This document shows positions 35,892 to 44,796 of a stretch of DNA of 64,000 nucleotides, one piece after another (position 1 is the stretch's first letter; each line of letters opens with the position of its first letter). The position numbers and the translations under genes were made by a program. Under the pieces are notes generated by a model. That model did not search any database, was not told the origin of the DNA, and worked only from the letters and a program-made list of their open reading frames with translations. This DNA is from Pseudomonadales bacterium (lineage in GTDB: Bacteria > Pseudomonadota > Gammaproteobacteria > Pseudomonadales > Azotimanducaceae). The stretch lies in assembly GCA_029251375.1 (NCBI GenBank), contig JAQXDL010000044.1:62001-126000 (forward strand), given 5' to 3'.

Positions 35892-37022
35892 TTATTTTCC
35901 TAGATCGAATTTGAACTCGATTGACTTCGCTTCAACAGGTTTGCCTGACTTCATTTTCGGTGTGTAACGCTGGGTGGCGACCATTTTTTCTCCCGTCGTT
36001 TTCGCCATGTCTGAGGAGGAAGATACAACCCGCGTGTTAACAACACGTCCGGTTGCATCAATGTCGAATTGAATTACCGCGCTGCCGGTGATCGCAACGT
36101 CATCTGTCTGCGAGGCTGGCGGTACACGACCACCGTACACAAGTTCAGGATCTGCATCGCCGCCGTCGGCCCGAAGTTTGGCGATTTCGATTAGTTGCGC
36201 AGTGGCAATTTCTGACTTGCCGAGGGTTTCTTGTACGATTGCGAGCATCTTGCGCGTCGTGATATTGAGATCAACAATACGTGGCTGATCGAGCGTAAAT
36301 GCGTCTAGTGCATTGGTTAGCGTAATCAGCGCTGATTGACTGTCGCCCTGCAGTTGTTGCAACCGACCTAAGTTCAATGCCGACAGACCAGAACGAAGAT
36401 CGGCTTTGCCATGCTGGTTGGTGAAGTATCGATTGGCCGGTTTGAGAAACTCAATGGCATCCGCATCCTGTCGCGTCTGAAAGAAAATATTACCTGCGGT
36501 GAGGTTAATGTTTGCGACGATATCGTAATCATTATAGACGCTGGAAAGGTCTCGAGCGCGGCGGAAATGTTCAACAGCCTCAGGATTACCAATTGCTGCT
36601 TCGGCTTTACCTAGCTCGACGAGTATTTCGACAATGTCTCTCGACTCTGTGCCTTTGGTCGCTTCTTTGGCGGCTAGGCATAGGGTTAACTGTTCTTTTG
36701 CCGCGGGGTATTCGTTTGAGCGAATCAGTTCCCTTGCGAAATTGAGTCTTAGATTGGCAACGTTGTCACCTGCCTCGTCAAAGATATTTAAGCCTTCTAT
36801 AAGTGCCTGTTCAGCGCTGCCACGAGCCATCGACCAGTTTCTTACCGCTTTCGCCTCTTGATAGGCACTGTAGGCGCTTTGGAATGATGCTTTACTGGCA
36901 GCAGCATCCTCGGCGGCAGACAAGGTGAAACTTGATGTCGATAAAAGAACGCCTAACCAGCAAAGGCAAAACCTGTGAATGAGAGAATCAGGTCGTTTTT
37001 GATGCTTGATGGACTTATTGAT
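35892..37022 (-). CDS. Secreted TPR protein with C-terminal TonB domain, apparent ATC start
   Basis: A helical repeat protein of TPR type (about 60-280) ending in a TonB-like domain (VYGGRVPPAS and then GSAVIQFDIDATGRVVNTRV). The first ordinary start, TTG at 36923, would remove the export signal. Upstream in frame lies a full signal peptide (HRFCLCWLGVLLSTSSFTLSA) preceded by a basic region, and the only initiator with a ribosome site is ATC at 37020-37022, 8 nt behind AAGGAG. I therefore take ATC as start, giving 376 residues. Such proteins are thought to energise or organise outer-membrane machinery, but no ExbB/ExbD is near. Confidence 0.78.
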   Translation of the reverse strand: MNKSIKHQKRPDSLIHRFCLCWLGVLLSTSSFTLSAAEDAAASKASFQSAYSAYQEAKAVRNWSMARGSAEQALIEGLNIFDEAGDNVANLRLNFARELIRSNEYPAAKEQLTLCLAAKEATKGTESRDIVEILVELGKAEAAIGNPEAVEHFRRARDLSSVYNDYDIVANINLTAGNIFFQTRQDADAIEFLKPANRYFTNQHGKADLRSGLSALNLGRLQQLQGDSQSALITLTNALDAFTLDQPRIVDLNITTRKMLAIVQETLGKSEIATAQLIEIAKLRADGGDADPELVYGGRVPPASQTDDVAITGSAVIQFDIDATGRVVNTRVVSSSSDMAKTTGEKMVATQRYTPKMKSGKPVEAKSIEFKFDLGK

Positions 37023-37204
37023 TGTCTTGTCTCCTTGATCGTCAATTTAGAACGCAAATGTATCTTCAATGCTGTAATGGGCTTGGATGTTGGGTGACAT
37101 ATGGCCGCTATTTATTTCGCAGGAGTTCTTATACCATACATAGCAAATGAGATAACCCGTGCATCCATTTATGATGTATTTTCGATATAGATTGAGGAGA
37201 GAAC

Positions 37205-38299
37205 GTGCCAACAGCCGCTAGAGTTATTGTCTTACCGAAAGAAAAAGGACCGTTAGAAATTGTCGAGATGTCGCTGCCTGACCCCGGTCCATATCAGGTT
37301 GTTGTGAAGCAATTTGCGAGCGGTGTTTGTCACAGCCAATTGCATCAGATGCATAATCCGCGCATGGGCCCGGTTGTTCTAGGTCATGAGTCGACGGGTA
37401 CCGTATTAAGTGTAGGCAGTGAAGTTGATCACGTGGTGGTCGGTGACGTCGTGATGGTCACATGGGTACCTCGCGATGCGGCTGGCACAACGAGGGCGCC
37501 TGAGTCCGCTCAGCTGAGCTTGCCTGATGGTTCCGTCGCAACGTCACAGAATGTGTTTACCTGGGCTGACACGACAATTGCAGACGAGCAGTATGTCGTC
37601 AAGGTGGCGGCTGATATCAATAAAGAAGTAACTGCGATTATTGGTTGTGCCGTCATGACCGGTGCCGGCGCAGTTGAAAATACCGCTGGTGTCAAAGAAG
37701 GTGAAAGCGTCGTTATCTTCGGTGTTGGTGGTGTCGGTTTATCGGCTGTCGTTGCGGCTAAAGCCGTGAAGGCCAATCCGATTATTGCCGTTGATCTGGA
37801 CGACAGTAAATTAAAATTTGCCGCACAGTTTGGTGCGACACATACCATTAATGCCGGCAGCGAAAATGCCATTGATGTGATTAAGGCACTGACAACTGAT
37901 CCGAGCCGCCGTAGTTTTATGGGTGCTCCTGTATCAGGCGCTGACTATGCATTTGATTGCATCGGTTTAAAGCAAACCATGGAGCAGATTGTGCCGGCAG
38001 TAAGAAACGGTACATTTGGTGCTGAAACGGGCGGTACCGCTGTTTTGGTTGGGGTTCCGCAGACGACAGTTGAACTCAATGCTATCGACATGCTGATTCA
38101 TGAGAAGAAGTTTGTCGGCAGCATTGGCGGAAGTTGTTCTCCTGACAGAGACTTCCCAAAATACCTTGATTGGTATGACAAGGGCCTGTTAGATCTTGAT
38201 GCGATGGTGACGGAACGTTTCACCTTGGATCAGATCAATGAAGCAGCTACAGCTCTGGAAAACGGTGAGATTGCGGGTCGAGCAATTCTTGTGTTCTAG
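37205..38299 (+). CDS. Zinc-dependent alcohol dehydrogenase (class III-like, no structural zinc)
   Basis: A 364-residue medium-chain dehydrogenase. Catalytic zinc ligands Cys42, His61, Glu62 and Cys148 are all present, and the NAD loop is GVGGVG (173-178) with Asp after strand 2 (AVDLDD). The lobe that normally binds structural zinc (about 88-125) has no cysteine, so that zinc is lost. It resembles glutathione-formaldehyde and mycothiol-type dehydrogenases in outline. Start GTG with GAGGAGA 3-9 nt upstream. A bidirectional terminator follows. Confidence 0.92.
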   Translation: MPTAARVIVLPKEKGPLEIVEMSLPDPGPYQVVVKQFASGVCHSQLHQMHNPRMGPVVLGHESTGTVLSVGSEVDHVVVGDVVMVTWVPRDAAGTTRAPESAQLSLPDGSVATSQNVFTWADTTIADEQYVVKVAADINKEVTAIIGCAVMTGAGAVENTAGVKEGESVVIFGVGGVGLSAVVAAKAVKANPIIAVDLDDSKLKFAAQFGATHTINAGSENAIDVIKALTTDPSRRSFMGAPVSGADYAFDCIGLKQTMEQIVPAVRNGTFGAETGGTAVLVGVPQTTVELNAIDMLIHEKKFVGSIGGSCSPDRDFPKYLDWYDKGLLDLDAMVTERFTLDQINEAATALENGEIAGRAILVF

Positions 38300-38327
38300 T
38301 TCTCTAAAAGCTAAGACGAAGCGATAG

Positions 38328-38357
38328 AATAAAAAAGGGAACGTTCCCTTTTTTATT
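38328..38357. terminator. Bidirectional intrinsic terminator, 30-bp perfect palindrome
   Basis: AATAAAAAAGGGAAC is followed immediately by its reverse complement, giving a GGGAACGTTCCC hairpin with A- and T-tracts on both sides. It serves the alcohol dehydrogenase (plus) and the nitronate monooxygenase (minus), which end 28 and 48 nt away. Confidence 0.9.
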
Positions 38358-38404
38358 GTTTGCCTGACTCTCCAAGCGGCTCGTCTACATGTTAGTGCAC
38401 AAGT

Positions 38405-39535
38405 CTAATCCTCAAGGGTTGAGTTCAATTTCTCGACGGCATTTAAATAGTCCTCCTTGAAATCATAGACGACGGAGCGGGTTGATTGAATCGAGTTCAT
38501 CAAGCCGACACCTTGGCCAACGAAGAACGTTGCCAATTGCTTTGCACCTGGGTGTCCTGTTTCGGCCATCTTCACAATCTTAGCCAGTGGCGCCTCGCTA
38601 ACGAGGGATTGCAATGGCATGGGTAAGGGTTCTGGTGCATCTTCAAGCTCCCATGCATCGGTCCATGGTGATCGAAGTTGTCGGGAGTACTTGCCCGTTC
38701 GGGCCTTTGATCGAACGGTCTGTCTTGAGCTTGCCTGGAGATATTTTTCTTTGATGATGGGGGAGGTTTCAGCTTCACTGGTTGTTAACCACATTGACCC
38801 GGTCCATGCGCCAGCCGCTCCCATTGCCATGCAGGCTGCCATTTGTCGTCCCTTCACAATGCCACCGGCAGCAAGCACAGGCGTGCCATAGGCTTCGACC
38901 GCCTCACAGACTTCCGGCACCAGTACCATGGTTGATACTTCACCGCAGTGACCGCCTGCTTCTGTGCCGGAGACAACTAAAATATCAACGCCGGCTTCAA
39001 CTTGTTTGACCGCGTGTTCTTTTGCGCCAACAAGCGCTGCAACCTTGACGTCATTGAGTTTGCCCATTTCCAACATGTAGCGCGGCGGGACGCCTAAAGC
39101 ATTGGCAATCAATTTTATTGGATGGGAGAACGCCACATCGATGATATTGGCTGCGCCGTTTTCGGTGAGAAAACCGGTGCCTAGTCTGGACTTCTTTGGA
39201 TACACATCTGCGGTATCAATTTTATGTTGAGCGAGAATATTCGCCGCATAGTTTCGGTGCTCATCAGGAATACGATCTGAAATATCCGCATCAGTGGGGT
39301 CTTTGTCCGTCACGGCCATGCTGGTAGGCGCGATAAGGTCGACGCCGTAGGGCATGCCGTCGATGTGCTCATCAATCCATTTGAGCTCAATCTCTAACGT
39401 TTCGGCGTTATAACCCGCCGCGCCAAGTACACCCATACCGCCAGCTTTGGATACTTCGACAACAACGTCGCGGCAATGGGTAAATGCTATCAGTGGAAAC
39501 TCGATACCGAGCATGTCGCATATAGGTGATTTCAT
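38405..39535 (-). CDS. Nitronate monooxygenase / NPD-like flavoprotein
   Basis: A 376-residue FMN TIM-barrel enzyme. Family features: PLIAFTH at the first strand, VVSGTEAGGHCG (about 182-193) around the FMN phosphate and catalytic histidine, and VLAAGGIVKGRQMAACMAMGA (about 219-239, quoted in part) as second phosphate loop. These enzymes oxidise nitronates or, in related groups, act as enoyl reductases or quinone reductases. Follows a TauD-like dioxygenase by 50 nt on the same strand, so the two are probably one operon. Confidence 0.92.
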   Translation of the reverse strand: MKSPICDMLGIEFPLIAFTHCRDVVVEVSKAGGMGVLGAAGYNAETLEIELKWIDEHIDGMPYGVDLIAPTSMAVTDKDPTDADISDRIPDEHRNYAANILAQHKIDTADVYPKKSRLGTGFLTENGAANIIDVAFSHPIKLIANALGVPPRYMLEMGKLNDVKVAALVGAKEHAVKQVEAGVDILVVSGTEAGGHCGEVSTMVLVPEVCEAVEAYGTPVLAAGGIVKGRQMAACMAMGAAGAWTGSMWLTTSEAETSPIIKEKYLQASSRQTVRSKARTGKYSRQLRSPWTDAWELEDAPEPLPMPLQSLVSEAPLAKIVKMAETGHPGAKQLATFFVGQGVGLMNSIQSTRSVVYDFKEDYLNAVEKLNSTLED

Positions 39536-39585
39536 TTTGTTAGCCTCGTGTTGATTATTTTTATTCTAGTAACTGTTTTGTCGTA

Positions 39586-40410
39586 TTACCCGGCTGCGAT
39601 AGGTCTCTCGCCCTTGATTGTGACCCGGACACCGCTGCGGGTTTCTGGAAAATAGTCCCATACCGCCATGTGTTGTGTGCAGCGGTTGTCCCACAATGCC
39701 ATAGAGTTTTTTTGCCATTGGAATCGACACTGGAAATTAGGGTTTTTGATATGATCGAACAGCATCGACAATATCTCTTTGCTCTCAATGTTACTGAGTC
39801 CACAGATTCGTTTGGTGAAACCTTTATTGACATACAGCGCGGCTCGTCCTGTTTCTGGATGCAGTCGAGCAATAGGGTGAATTGCACGTGGACTTTGTCT
39901 CTGGGGTGGATGTTCGCCATAGAAGCCGCTGTAATCAGCTGCATGTTCAGCTTCAAGGGACATCAGTAGTGCCTGCATAGTGGGGCTCAAGGCATCAAAT
40001 GCCGCGTACATGTTTGACCAAAGGGTATCGCCGCCCATTGACGGGGTTCGAGTGATACGCAATATGCTCGCCATCGGCGGTTGTTCATCTGCTGAGACAT
40101 CTGTATGCCAATCTTCGCCATTGTTTCTTTTCGACCTTTCATCCGCGTGGATCTTCATTAACGCTGGGTTATCGTCCAAATAGGGTGCGGCAGGATGAAT
40201 GTGTAACTCACCGAGGGACTTGCCAAAAGCGATATGTTGCTGGTTACTGATAGCCTGATCACGGAAGAACAACACCAGGTGTTTATACCAAGCTTGTCTT
40301 ACTTCGTCGAAGACCTCGGTACTCAGTGTCTGGCTCAAATCGATGCCAGATATTGTTGCGCCAATTGTCGGCGTTAATGGGGTGACCTTGATAAACCGGT
40401 AGTCGCTCAT
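39586..40410 (-). CDS. TauD/TfdA family Fe(II)/2-oxoglutarate dioxygenase
   Basis: A 274-residue dioxygenase. The iron ligands are in EDWHTDVS (His and Asp about residue 93-95), and the distal histidine corresponds to the VRVTIKGERP region near the end, where the expected His-Arg pair reads GVRVTIK, so the third histidine may be the upstream QHMAVWD one. ATG at 40410 gives the usual family start (MSDYRFIKVTPLTP); longer frames begin at 40437 or 40440. Transcribed ahead of the nitronate monooxygenase, which suggests a joint attack on a nitro- or amino-substituted compound (inference). Confidence 0.88.
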   Translation of the reverse strand: MSDYRFIKVTPLTPTIGATISGIDLSQTLSTEVFDEVRQAWYKHLVLFFRDQAISNQQHIAFGKSLGELHIHPAAPYLDDNPALMKIHADERSKRNNGEDWHTDVSADEQPPMASILRITRTPSMGGDTLWSNMYAAFDALSPTMQALLMSLEAEHAADYSGFYGEHPPQRQSPRAIHPIARLHPETGRAALYVNKGFTKRICGLSNIESKEILSMLFDHIKNPNFQCRFQWQKNSMALWDNRCTQHMAVWDYFPETRSGVRVTIKGERPIAAG

Positions 40411-40579
40411 AATCAGTTTCGGCCCGAATGCTGCCATCACAATATCTTATTAATGTCCTCACAATAGCCAAGTTGGATGGGATAGACAATATCGTACAGT
40501 AAAGATACATTGATTCATGTATTGAACCTGTTCTTAGCAATACCGAGGATGAGACTAACTGAAATACAAGGGGGAATAA

Positions 40580-41671
40580 GTGGATATTGGCGTTTGTGTT
40601 GCATCGCACATTAAAGATATTAAGTATGTTGTTCGAGCTGAAGAGTTGGGGTTTAGTCATGCTTGGCTCGCTGACAGCCAGATGATTTGGTCAGATTGTT
40701 ATGCCACCCTTGCCTTGGCCGCTGACAAAACGAACCACATCCAACTTGGCACCGGTGTCGCCATCACTGGCACAAGACCCGCAGCGGTTAACGCCGCCGG
40801 TATAGCGACCATCAACGCGATTGCGCCGGGTAGAACCTTTTTTGGGGTTGGTGCCGGTAATACGGCGATGCGCATCATGGGTATGCCGCCGCATCGCATC
40901 AAAGAACTTGAACGCTATCTAAAGGAAATAAAGCCGCTGTTGCGAGGCGAGGAGTCTGCGGTTCAGTTAGGCTCAAAATCAGCCCCTGAAGAAAAATATA
41001 TTCGGCATGTGATGCCAGAAAAAGGTTTTGTAAATTTCGATGACCCTATTCCAATGTATGTGTCCGGGTTTGGACCTCGCTCATTGGGTCTCGCGGGTAA
41101 GTACGGTGAAGGTGCTGTCGTTGCGTTCGCCGCGAGTGGCGGCATTATGGAGTCAATGTGGCATATGGTCGAAGAGGGCGCTAGAGAAATCGATAGAGTC
41201 ATTAATCGCGATGAGTTCTACACCACAGCGCTGACGACAATGGTCGTGCTTAATCCCGGTGAAGCAGTTGATTCAGCGCGCGTAAAAGAAGAATGTGGCG
41301 CTTTTGCGATGGCTGCGGTTCATTATGCCTATGACCAGTATCGAAACTTCGGGCATCAGCCACCTAATTATTTGGCGGGTATTTGGGATGAATATACGAA
41401 GTTGATTGAATCCTTTCCCGAACAAAGACGGCATCAAAGAATTCATGCTGGTCACAACTGCTGGGTGCTGCCAGAGGAAGAAAAATTTGTGACCAAAGAG
41501 ACTATTGAAGCAAGCTGCTTAGTCGGTACCCAAGATCAGATACTGCATCAATTGAATACGCTTGAGTTGGCGGGGCTAAATCAAGTGATGATCCTGCCGC
41601 CTTTTGACCCGCGTTATAAAGTCATGGATCAGGTAGCGAGAGATATCATTCCAAATCTTAGTCGATCTTAA
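40580..41671 (+). CDS. LLM class flavin-dependent oxidoreductase
   Basis: A 363-residue luciferase-like TIM barrel. The start region DIGVCVASHIKDI, the GFSHAWLADSQ strand-2 block and TRPAAVNAAGIATINAIAPG are typical of the F420- or FMN-dependent LLM group (5,10-methylene-H4MPT reductase-like). GVGAGNTA is a phosphate loop. F420 use is possible but cannot be shown. Start GTG with AGGGGGAA 5 nt upstream. A GPH-type carrier follows after 72 nt, suggesting uptake and oxidation of the same compound. Confidence 0.91.
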   Translation: MDIGVCVASHIKDIKYVVRAEELGFSHAWLADSQMIWSDCYATLALAADKTNHIQLGTGVAITGTRPAAVNAAGIATINAIAPGRTFFGVGAGNTAMRIMGMPPHRIKELERYLKEIKPLLRGEESAVQLGSKSAPEEKYIRHVMPEKGFVNFDDPIPMYVSGFGPRSLGLAGKYGEGAVVAFAASGGIMESMWHMVEEGAREIDRVINRDEFYTTALTTMVVLNPGEAVDSARVKEECGAFAMAAVHYAYDQYRNFGHQPPNYLAGIWDEYTKLIESFPEQRRHQRIHAGHNCWVLPEEEKFVTKETIEASCLVGTQDQILHQLNTLELAGLNQVMILPPFDPRYKVMDQVARDIIPNLSRS

Positions 41672-41743
41672 ATGTGACCTAATTGTCATTACAGTACTCA
41701 GGCGTCTAGCCGCGTGTTCTCTAATTAAGACAGGATAGCTACA

Positions 41744-43177
41744 GTGAGCGAATCAACAAGTTCAGTATCTTTTCAAACAAAAATTGCTTTTGGAATAGGT
41801 GCCTCAGGTGAAGCGGCAACAAATTGGATTTTCAACGCGCTAACGTTCTTTTTCTATAACCAAATACTCGGTCTTTCCGGCACCATGACGGCCCTTGCGG
41901 TCACCATTGGTATAGCCTCTGATGCGGTGACGGATCCTCTTATGGGTTCGATATCAGATCGATGGCGGTCAAAACTTGGTCGGCGGCATCCCTTCATGTT
42001 TGCCGCACCTTTGCCGCTCGTAATTACGATCTATCTCATTTTTAGTCCACCGGCAGGATTAGACGAAACCGGTTTGTTTGTTTGGTTTGCGGTGTTCACT
42101 GTGCTGATGCGGATCTGTTCGACGTTATTCGCTGTGCCTCATTTAGCGATGGGTGCAGAGCTCTCTGACGACTATATCGAACGCTCGAAGATCATGAGCT
42201 ATAACAATGTCTTCACCTATATCGGTGTGATCGTGATGCACATCGTTGTTTGGTTCTTTATTTTTCCGGGTTTTGAAAACGGCCGTATGACCCAGGGTGC
42301 CTACACGCCGATTGTGATCTTTTGCTCCAGCTTGATTATGATTTGCATGCTCGGCTCTGCTTTTGCGACCCGCGGCCAGATCGCGCGTATGAGGAAAGTA
42401 CCCGATGATCTGCCGCCGTTTAGTTTTAAACAACTGATGTCGGAAATGGCGTCTGCGATTCAAAATCGTAATTATTTGTATTTGTTGCTTGGACTGTTTT
42501 TTCTATCGATAACGATTGGTACCCACGAGACGCTGTCGCTATACATGAATACCTTTTATTGGGAGTTCACGGATAAGCAAATAGGCTGGCTGATCATGAG
42601 TAATGTTATTGGCTATGCCATTGGCTTCGCGACAGCCGCGAGCTTGCACCAGAAATATGAGAAACGATGGGCCACGGTTTTTACGGCAGCAGGGCTGAGC
42701 GTTGCCTGGTCAATGGCGGTCACCTTACGGTTATTTGATTTAGCGCCGGATAACACGACTTGGACACTGGTATGTTTCGTTGTGTTTTGGGGGTTCATGG
42801 CATCAGCCTGTGGCTCTATTCTAAACATCAGCGTTATGTCTTCTCTGGCGGACATCGCGGACGAACATGAGCTTAAGACTGGCCGCAGGCAGGAAGGCAT
42901 CTTCTATTCGGCAAGAACCTTCTTTGCTAAGGTCACCAATGGCATAGGCCACGTTGTCGCTGGTGTCGCACTTGATATTATTGATTTTCCACGCGGAGTG
43001 GCGGCCAGTGAAATTGACCCGCAAAAAATATACTACCTTGGCTTGATTGATGGCCCTTTCGCTATGATCTGGGGGCTTATTGCAGCCGCTATCTATGCGG
43101 GTTACAAGATAGACAAAGCTGAACACCAACGCATTCGTGCGGGCTTGGATGAAAAGGCCGCGATCGCCGAAGCATAG
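41744..43177 (+). CDS. GPH-type MFS transporter
   Basis: A 477-residue transporter with 12 hydrophobic segments. The signature DAVTDPLMGSISDRW and then KLGRRHP (about 65-87) places it in the glycoside-pentoside-hexuronide:cation symporter family, like the gene at 10150. The ADIADEHELKTGRRQEG loop in the second half is also characteristic. Start GTG with AGGAT upstream. Probably co-transcribed with the LLM flavoprotein; substrate unknown. Confidence 0.9.
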   Translation: MSESTSSVSFQTKIAFGIGASGEAATNWIFNALTFFFYNQILGLSGTMTALAVTIGIASDAVTDPLMGSISDRWRSKLGRRHPFMFAAPLPLVITIYLIFSPPAGLDETGLFVWFAVFTVLMRICSTLFAVPHLAMGAELSDDYIERSKIMSYNNVFTYIGVIVMHIVVWFFIFPGFENGRMTQGAYTPIVIFCSSLIMICMLGSAFATRGQIARMRKVPDDLPPFSFKQLMSEMASAIQNRNYLYLLLGLFFLSITIGTHETLSLYMNTFYWEFTDKQIGWLIMSNVIGYAIGFATAASLHQKYEKRWATVFTAAGLSVAWSMAVTLRLFDLAPDNTTWTLVCFVVFWGFMASACGSILNISVMSSLADIADEHELKTGRRQEGIFYSARTFFAKVTNGIGHVVAGVALDIIDFPRGVAASEIDPQKIYYLGLIDGPFAMIWGLIAAAIYAGYKIDKAEHQRIRAGLDEKAAIAEA

Positions 43178-43216
43178 CCTTCATATCTGAGATGCTAGGC
43201 TTGCCTTAACGGCTGA

Positions 43217-43247
43217 GGTTCTGCTATCGCTAACGACAAGCAGAACC
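43217..43247 (+). terminator. 9-bp hairpin after the GPH transporter
   Basis: GGTTCTGCT (43217-43225) pairs exactly with AGCAGAACC (43239-43247) around a 13-nt loop, 40 nt after the transporter stop. No T-tract, so termination is uncertain. Confidence 0.4.
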
Positions 43248-43361
43248 GGTGCGATCATTTCAGCCAGTTGCCAATACAAAGATGAGCACTAACTCTACAA
43301 GACAGTTGTTTCTCATCACTGTCTGGTTTATTTTCCACCTTCATTACACGCAGGATCCTCG

Positions 43362-43850
43362 ATGCTACAACCAACGTTCGCTTCTACCTATGGTCTGATA
43401 ATTGGCTTGTTGACACTAAGCTTCGGCTCGAGCAGCCACGCGTCAGAAGCATTTCCCGGTATTGAAAAATTGATGACCGAAGATCAACAGCGTGAAACGG
43501 GCGTTAGTTCGCTTTCTGCGGAGCAGATTAAGGCGTTAGATACTTGGTTGATTACCTACACAGCAAAAGACGCGCCGGTCATCGCAAAGACCAGCAAAGC
43601 CGTAAAGGAAGAAAAGAAAAAAACAAAGGATGACGGTATCCGAAGTCGAATTGTTGGGCATTTTTCGGGTTGGGGCGGTAAGACCCGTTTTAAATTAGAG
43701 AATGGTCAAGTTTGGCAACAGCGCTATGGTGCTAAGTGGAAAACAAGCTTGGAAAATCCTGAGGTTGTGATCAAGAAAACGTTTCTTGGTACCTATACCA
43801 TCACAATCGTTGAGGCAGATAAAACCACCGGTGTGACGCAAAAAAAGTAA
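43362..43850 (+). CDS. Secreted protein of unknown function
   Basis: A 162-residue protein with a signal peptide (TYGLIIGLLTLSFGSSSHA, cleavage after about residue 27). The mature part has a short helical segment (TGVSSLSAEQIKALDTWL), a lysine-rich linker (SKAVKEEKKKTKDD) and a beta-rich end (VGHFSGWGGKTRFKLENGQ, WQQRYG, TFLGTYTITI). The end resembles small SH3-like or OB-like barrels seen in other secreted gammaproteobacterial proteins, but I name no family. ATG is preceded by AGGATCC. Probably its own transcript. Confidence 0.75.
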   Translation: MLQPTFASTYGLIIGLLTLSFGSSSHASEAFPGIEKLMTEDQQRETGVSSLSAEQIKALDTWLITYTAKDAPVIAKTSKAVKEEKKKTKDDGIRSRIVGHFSGWGGKTRFKLENGQVWQQRYGAKWKTSLENPEVVIKKTFLGTYTITIVEADKTTGVTQKK

Positions 43851-43955
43851 CTCTGCGAAGAACAGTTTGAATCGACGCGTTTTATCTGGACTAGGTTGAT
43901 ATAACCGGCAGTGTGATTGCTAGCACATTAGCTAAGTTGAGATGCTAGGTTGAAA

Positions 43956-44717
43956 TCAAGCGGTATGAAGATAAAACCGCGTGCCGCAAATAGTTACAAT
44001 GCCTTTTGGATCTAAGCAGCCTCTTTTCTCAGCCCGAGATTTAATCCCGCTAACATCCTTCACTTGCAGATCAATGCCGCCAAGCCCATCGCCTCGACCA
44101 TCCTTAGCTTTGACAAAACGAATAGTGGAATTGTTAAGCTTTATAGCGTTGTTCTTGCTGGCTACGCCTAACACGTCGGCCCACTTACGTTGCATTGTGT
44201 CTATGTTTTCACCCTGTAGTTCTACCCCGAGATAGTCGACCGTGACATCTTGTTTGATATCGTCTATCCAACCGCTGCCACCTGCGGGTTCCCAGTTACC
44301 GGATAAATCATCCTCACTATCCCAATCGATTTCAAGAAAGGCAGACATCATGTCTTGCGGATGAAGCTGACAAATATTCCAGTTCGCTCGTTCAGATTCA
44401 TGGGCAATACGAATGCCCTGATCAAGGGCGCGTTGTCGGTGCATCTGTTGGTCTTTCAAGCTACCTGCCTGACAAATTACCATATATCCTCCATCGCCGC
44501 CGCGCCTTTGCAGATAACGACCAGCGGCGGTGTCGTCCTTTATCGGTGCCACCACCTCCAGAAAGTTTCGTCCAATAGGCATCAACGTATTATTCAGGCC
44601 AAAGTATTCCACGCCTGGGTCTATGAAACAGGTGTTGATGCCTAGAATGTCGGTTAGGTCGTCAATTGTCTCTGTTAGGTTTTGGGCAACAAGGCAAATT
44701 TGTCTCAGTTGTATCAT
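43956..44717 (-). CDS. VOC superfamily protein (glyoxalase-like)
   Basis: A 253-residue vicinal-oxygen-chelate-fold protein in two halves: LRQICLVAQNLTETIDDL at the start, a long central part with NFLEVVAPI and MSAFLEIDW, and a second repeat (VDYLGVELQ, DLQVKDVS). Clear metal ligand sets are not visible. The ATG at 44717 gives the normal beginning (MIQLRQI); another start is at 44735. It follows a CoA transferase by 61 nt on the same strand and may be the last gene of that group. Confidence 0.82.
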   Translation of the reverse strand: MIQLRQICLVAQNLTETIDDLTDILGINTCFIDPGVEYFGLNNTLMPIGRNFLEVVAPIKDDTAAGRYLQRRGGDGGYMVICQAGSLKDQQMHRQRALDQGIRIAHESERANWNICQLHPQDMMSAFLEIDWDSEDDLSGNWEPAGGSGWIDDIKQDVTVDYLGVELQGENIDTMQRKWADVLGVASKNNAIKLNNSTIRFVKAKDGRGDGLGGIDLQVKDVSGIKSRAEKRGCLDPKGIVTICGTRFYLHTA

Positions 44718-44796
44718 GGTAAAAGCCTCTATCAAGTTACGCTAAGTATTGGGTCTGAACGTGCTATTTGCAAAACGTGTTGATCGGTCGTGCCTT

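Noticed and set aside
39561-39956. 131-codon frame inside the second TauD-like gene
   Set aside because: Same strand, different frame from a complete dioxygenase; no independent support.
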